Below, piece after piece: positions 5,987 to 8,998 of a DNA stretch of 8,998 nucleotides. The position numbers and the translations under genes are program-made. Location: positions 1 through 8,998 of the forward strand of contig DKBC01000215.1 in NCBI GenBank assembly GCA_002451065.1. The letters are read 5' to 3'. The DNA is from Betaproteobacteria bacterium UBA6910 (lineage in GTDB: Bacteria; Pseudomonadota; Gammaproteobacteria; Burkholderiales; UBA6910). Positions within the stretch are counted from its first letter, which is position 1; each line of letters opens with the position of its first letter. The notes under the pieces are model-generated. The model saw only the letters and a program-made list of their open reading frames with translations. It was not told the origin of the DNA and did not search any database.

Positions 5987-6444
5987 ACCCGGTGTCGCCG
6001 GGGCGTTCCACCGAGGCGCGCCGCAGCAGCCGCAGGCGGTCGCGGGAGCTGGCGATGCAGGGGCTCTACCAGTGGCGGCTCACGGGTCAGCCGGCGGATA
6101 CCATCGAGGCTCAGCTGCGGCAGCAACGGGATTTCGCCAAGGCGGACGAGGATCACTTCGCCGATCTGCTGAGGGGAACCCTTAAGCGGTCTGAGGAGCT
6201 AAACGCGATACTGGCGCCTTGCCTGGATCGCCCGGTGACGGAGCTGAGTCCTGTCGAACACGCGATCCTGCTGATCGGCGCTTACGAGCTTTCCCAACGC
6301 CCTGAAATCCCCTACCGGGTCGTCATCAACGAGGCAGTTGAGCTCGCCAAGGCCTTCGGCGGCACCGACGGCTACAAGTACGTGAATGGAGTGCTCGACA
6401 AACTGGTGGCGAGCCTGCGCAAAGACGAGGCGCGCCGGGGCTAG
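5983..6444 (+). CDS. nusB: Transcription antitermination factor NusB
   Basis: NusB binds boxA RNA with NusE (ribosomal protein S10) and takes part in antitermination on rRNA operons. The all-helical, 153-residue protein has the family length plus a basic N-terminal extension ([14 protein letters not shown]). Typical segments are [16 protein letters not shown] (residues 20-35), [16 protein letters not shown] (88-103), [19 protein letters not shown] (109-127) and [14 protein letters not shown] (129-142). The ATG at 5983 shares ATGA with the ribH stop and has no strong Shine-Dalgarno of its own, so translation is probably coupled to ribH. The ribH-nusB pair is very widely conserved. It ends in TAG at 6442-6444. 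An imperfect 8-bp hairpin of CGCCGGGG with CCCGGGCG spans the stop codon but has no T tract, so I do not call it a terminator. Confidence 0.96.
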   Translation: MNPVSPGRSTEARRSSRRRSRELAMQGLYQWRLTGQPADTIEAQLRQQRDFAKADEDHFADLLRGTLKRSEELNAILAPCLDRPVTELSPVEHAILLIGAYELSQRPEIPYRVVINEAVELAKAFGGTDGYKYVNGVLDKLVASLRKDEARRG

Positions 6445-6500
6445 ACCCGGGCGTCGGGAGCGCCAAGCAGCAGAGCGACCTCCCCCAGGGTTTCGCGCCG

Positions 6501-8066
6501 ATGCTTTTCAACTCCTTTGAATTTCTTCTCGGGTTCCTGCCGGTCGCCTTCGTCGGCTTTTTCTGGCTTGCCGCGAGAAGCCACTTCCTGGCCGCATCCT
6601 GGCTGACGCTGGCCTCGCTGTTTTTCTACGCCTGGTGGAATCCGGCCTACGTCGGGCTGCTGCTGGTTTCCATCGTCTTCAACTTCGTGGTGGGCACTGC
6701 CATAGGCCGGAGCGTTGCCGCGGAACAGGGTGCTCGGGCGAGAGCCCTGGTGACCTTCGGCATCGCTGCAGACCTGCTGCTGCTGGGTTACTACAAGTAT
6801 GCCGATTTCTTCCTGTCCAATCTCAACGCGGCCGTGGGATCCAACATTCCGCTACTGCACATCGTGCTTCCCCTGGGGATCTCGTTCTTCACCTTCACCC
6901 AGATTGCGTTCCTGGTGGACACCTACCAAGGCAAGGCGCGGGAGTACCGCTTCGTCCATTACGCCCTGTTCGTGACCTATTTTCCCCACTTGATCGCGGG
7001 ACCCATTCTCCACCACAAGGAGATGATGCCCCAGTTCGCCCAAGACTCCACCTACCGTCTGAACTGGGAAAACGTGGCGGTGGGGCTCACCATTTTCTTC
7101 ATCGGCCTGTTCAAGAAGACGGTTATTGCCGACGGAATCGCTGAATACGTGGGGCCGGTTTTCTCGGCCTACGAGAGCGGGGCCCGGCTGCCGCTGCTGG
7201 ACGCCTGGGCCGGCGTCATTGCCTACTCGTTTCAGCTGTATTTCGATTTCTCGGCATACTCCGACATGGCGATCGGACTGTCGCTGCTGTTCGGCGTGCG
7301 CCTGCCCCTGAATTTCCACTCGCCGTACAAGGCCGTGAACATCAGTGAATTGTGGCAGCGCTGGCACATGACTCTCTCGCGTTTCCTGAGGGATTACCTG
7401 TTCATCCCCCTGGGCGGTATGCGCAAGAGCGCGTCGCGCCGTTATTACGCGCTGTTGGTGACTTTTCTCCTGTGCGGCCTGTGGCATGGGGCTGGCTGGA
7501 CGTACGTGGTGTTCGGCGCGCTGCATGGGGTTTATCTGTGCGTGAATCAGGCGTGGCGCCTGATGCGCAAGCGACGGGGCTGGGAGCGCCCGACACCCAG
7601 CTGGTGGGGCCGCCTCGTCGGCGTCGGGCTCACCTTCATCGCGTGGCTCGTCGGGCTGGTGTTCTTCCGCTCCGACAGCCTGCAGGGAGCCCAATACATC
7701 CTCCAGGGAATGGCGGGCGCTCAAGGCTTGGTCCTGCCCTACCGCTGGCTGGAGAAATCGGGAAGCTTTGGCCAGTGGCTGGCGGCCAACGGGGTCGAGT
7801 TCCAGTACCTTCCGACTTTCGGGGGCGGGAGTCAGCTCAACCTGATCCTGCTATGCTTCATCCTGGTCTGGTTAATGCCGAACACGCAGCAGATTATGGG
7901 GGGCTACCGTCCGGCGCTGGGCCTGCCGGGGGATGTCCCCACTTCGGGGGACCGCTGGTGGCAATGGCGGCCGACGCGAACCTGGATTGCCATCGGCGTC
8001 CTGGTGGCGGTGTGGGGAATGCTTTCGATATCCGAGCTCTCGGAATTCATATACTTCCAGTTCTGA
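6501..8066 (+). CDS. Membrane-bound O-acyltransferase (MBOAT), AlgI-like
   Basis: This is a 521-residue polytopic inner-membrane O-acyltransferase of the MBOAT family, of the AlgI/DltB/PatA type. Such proteins pass acetyl (or similar) groups across the membrane for O-acylation of exported polymers. The N-terminus MLFNSFEFLLGFLPVAFVGF is characteristic. The two conserved histidines are His289 in ELWQRWHMTLSRFLRDY and His329 in GLWHGAGWTYVVFGALHG, the latter being the presumed catalytic residue. Other family segments are FPHLIAGPILHH and YSFQLYFDFSAYSDMAIGL. Many hydrophobic stretches are spread along the chain, as expected. The gene starts 56 bp after nusB with a weak ribosome binding site. 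Its stop overlaps the next gene by one base (TGATG). No alginate or other polysaccharide synthesis genes are in view, so the polymer is unknown. Confidence 0.93.
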   Translation: MLFNSFEFLLGFLPVAFVGFFWLAARSHFLAASWLTLASLFFYAWWNPAYVGLLLVSIVFNFVVGTAIGRSVAAEQGARARALVTFGIAADLLLLGYYKYADFFLSNLNAAVGSNIPLLHIVLPLGISFFTFTQIAFLVDTYQGKAREYRFVHYALFVTYFPHLIAGPILHHKEMMPQFAQDSTYRLNWENVAVGLTIFFIGLFKKTVIADGIAEYVGPVFSAYESGARLPLLDAWAGVIAYSFQLYFDFSAYSDMAIGLSLLFGVRLPLNFHSPYKAVNISELWQRWHMTLSRFLRDYLFIPLGGMRKSASRRYYALLVTFLLCGLWHGAGWTYVVFGALHGVYLCVNQAWRLMRKRRGWERPTPSWWGRLVGVGLTFIAWLVGLVFFRSDSLQGAQYILQGMAGAQGLVLPYRWLEKSGSFGQWLAANGVEFQYLPTFGGGSQLNLILLCFILVWLMPNTQQIMGGYRPALGLPGDVPTSGDRWWQWRPTRTWIAIGVLVAVWGMLSISELSEFIYFQF

Positions 8067-8998
8067 TGGCCGAAGCACTGTCATTCTGGAGTTTCACAGT
8101 GCGTCTGATTGTGGGATCGGCGCTGGTGATGGGAGCGGTGGGCCTTTTCAACCGCGCAGTAGATCCATTCTGGTTCTACCGCGATCTCTCCATCGAGGGT
8201 TTCAATGCCGTCAAGACCAAGTTCCGGCGCTTCGAGCGTCATGTGAAGCCGGCGATTCTGGCTCGCGAACAGCCCGATGCGATCACCGTCGGCAGTTCCC
8301 TATCCGAGGTAGGGTTCGACCCGCGCAACGGGGTGTTCACCGAGCAAGGGCGGCTGAAGGGATTCAACTTCGCCGTGGCCGGTGGTCCCTGGCAAGTCAT
8401 ACAGTGCTATTTCGAGTACGCATTGGCTCATGCTCCCGTGAAGCGGGCGGTGGTCGAAGTGCGCCCCATGGATCAGCCCGACTCGGACTGCGCCGGACGG
8501 GAAGCGGGCCTGGATATCGCCACGACCGGAGAGCTGCTGTTCTCCTCACGGGCGCTGCAGGCGTCGGTGCAGACCATACTGGAGCAGGGAAAGGAACCCG
8601 CGAGCCACACTGCGGAGGGCCAGTATTTCTATGCTCGGCATGACCCGGGAGTGGAGTCGCGTTTCCGGGAACTGCTGGGCCAAAGGTTTCGTTCGGACCA
8701 GTGTAATTCGGGCGTGTTTCGCCAAGGCGTGGCGCAATCGCCGCCGCCGGCGAAGGGCGGGCGGATGCGCGAGCTGGATCTCTCGGGCTTACGCAGGATC
8801 GTCGAGGAGGCGCAAGAGAAGGGCGTGGAGCTGCGGTTGGTGGTGCATCCCAGGCATGCCTACGATTACGAGATGGATGCCCTGTGCGGGGAGGCGGTGG
8901 ATACCTGGGACGCGCTGGCGCAGATAGCCCGTGTGGTTCAGGAAGCGGCCGGGGGCGACGACCGCATCCAGCTTTGGGCGTTCATGGGCTACAACAGT
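8066..8998 (+). CDS. Membrane-anchored SGNH-hydrolase-like protein, probable periplasmic partner of the MBOAT (3' end outside window)
   Basis: The ATG lies in TGATG shared with the MBOAT stop, and the frame stays open for 311 codons to the window end. Residues 8-28 form one hydrophobic N-terminal segment, probably a membrane anchor with the rest in the periplasm. DAITVGSSLSEVGFDPRNG (residues 71-89) resembles SGNH block I with the nucleophile Ser77 or Ser78. GFNFAVAGGPWQV (99-111) resembles the next block, with an Asn and a Gly. LRLVVHPRHAYDYEM (256-270) may hold the later His. Proteins of this kind are commonly encoded beside MBOATs and are likened to AlgX/AlgJ, PatB or DltD, which finish acyl transfer. 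I do not recognise a named family with certainty, and the C-terminus is missing. The catalytic assignment is inference. Confidence 0.75.
   Translation, partial: MAEALSFWSFTVRLIVGSALVMGAVGLFNRAVDPFWFYRDLSIEGFNAVKTKFRRFERHVKPAILAREQPDAITVGSSLSEVGFDPRNGVFTEQGRLKGFNFAVAGGPWQVIQCYFEYALAHAPVKRAVVEVRPMDQPDSDCAGREAGLDIATTGELLFSSRALQASVQTILEQGKEPASHTAEGQYFYARHDPGVESRFRELLGQRFRSDQCNSGVFRQGVAQSPPPAKGGRMRELDLSGLRRIVEEAQEKGVELRLVVHPRHAYDYEMDALCGEAVDTWDALAQIARVVQEAAGGDDRIQLWAFMGYNS

Noticed and set aside
6432..6452. Hairpin across the nusB stop as a terminator
   Set aside because: The stem has a mismatch and no T tract follows, so there is not enough to call a terminator.
6852..7724. 290-codon minus-strand frame opposite the MBOAT gene
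   Set aside because: It is a complement shadow, rich in His, Gln and Arg with no motif, opposite a clear MBOAT coding sequence.

Overview
The window reads as chromosomal DNA of a GC-rich Gram-negative bacterium, most likely a beta- or gammaproteobacterium. The evidence is the conserved gene order glyA-nrdR-ribD-ribE-ribBX-ribH-nusB, the proteobacterial form of the RibB fusion protein, and a type of degenerate inverted repeat often seen between genes in these groups. Genus cannot be told from the sequence alone.

Layout. Positions 1-427 hold the 3' end of glyA (serine hydroxymethyltransferase), followed by nrdR (455-928), the repressor of ribonucleotide reductase genes. The whole nrdR-ribD gap (929-1087) looks like one copy of a degenerate inverted repeat, and its right end supplies the likely ribosome binding site of ribD (1088-2176). 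A class I SAM-dependent methyltransferase (2173-2919) overlaps the ribD stop by four bases. The conserved order is then interrupted by about 870 bp (2920-3788). This stretch carries a small gene on the minus strand (3016-3384), with a strong Shine-Dalgarno and a signal peptide, and about 400 bp with no convincing gene but several short inverted repeats. The last of these is a terminator-like hairpin just before ribE. The order then resumes with ribE (3789-4394), ribBX (4391-5497), ribH (5516-5986) and nusB (5983-6444), tightly packed with two ATGA overlaps. After nusB, where thiL and pgpA are common, there is a membrane-bound O-acyltransferase (6501-8066). It is coupled by a one-base overlap to a membrane-anchored, SGNH-hydrolase-like protein that runs off the end of the window.

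How the genes work together. RibD, RibE, the RibB half of RibBX and RibH cover every dedicated riboflavin step except GTP cyclohydrolase II. The RibA-like half of the fusion has lost its zinc cysteines, so an active RibA must be encoded elsewhere. GlyA supplies one-carbon units, NrdR controls deoxynucleotide supply and NusB acts in rRNA antitermination; these are the housekeeping genes usually clustered with rib genes. The MBOAT/SGNH pair is a separate module that probably O-acetylates an exported polysaccharide or envelope polymer.

No wholly new system is evident. The points most worth a second look are the orphan secreted minus-strand gene inserted in the riboflavin cluster, the possible attenuator before ribE, the degenerate RibA domain, and the acyltransferase pair in the thiL position.
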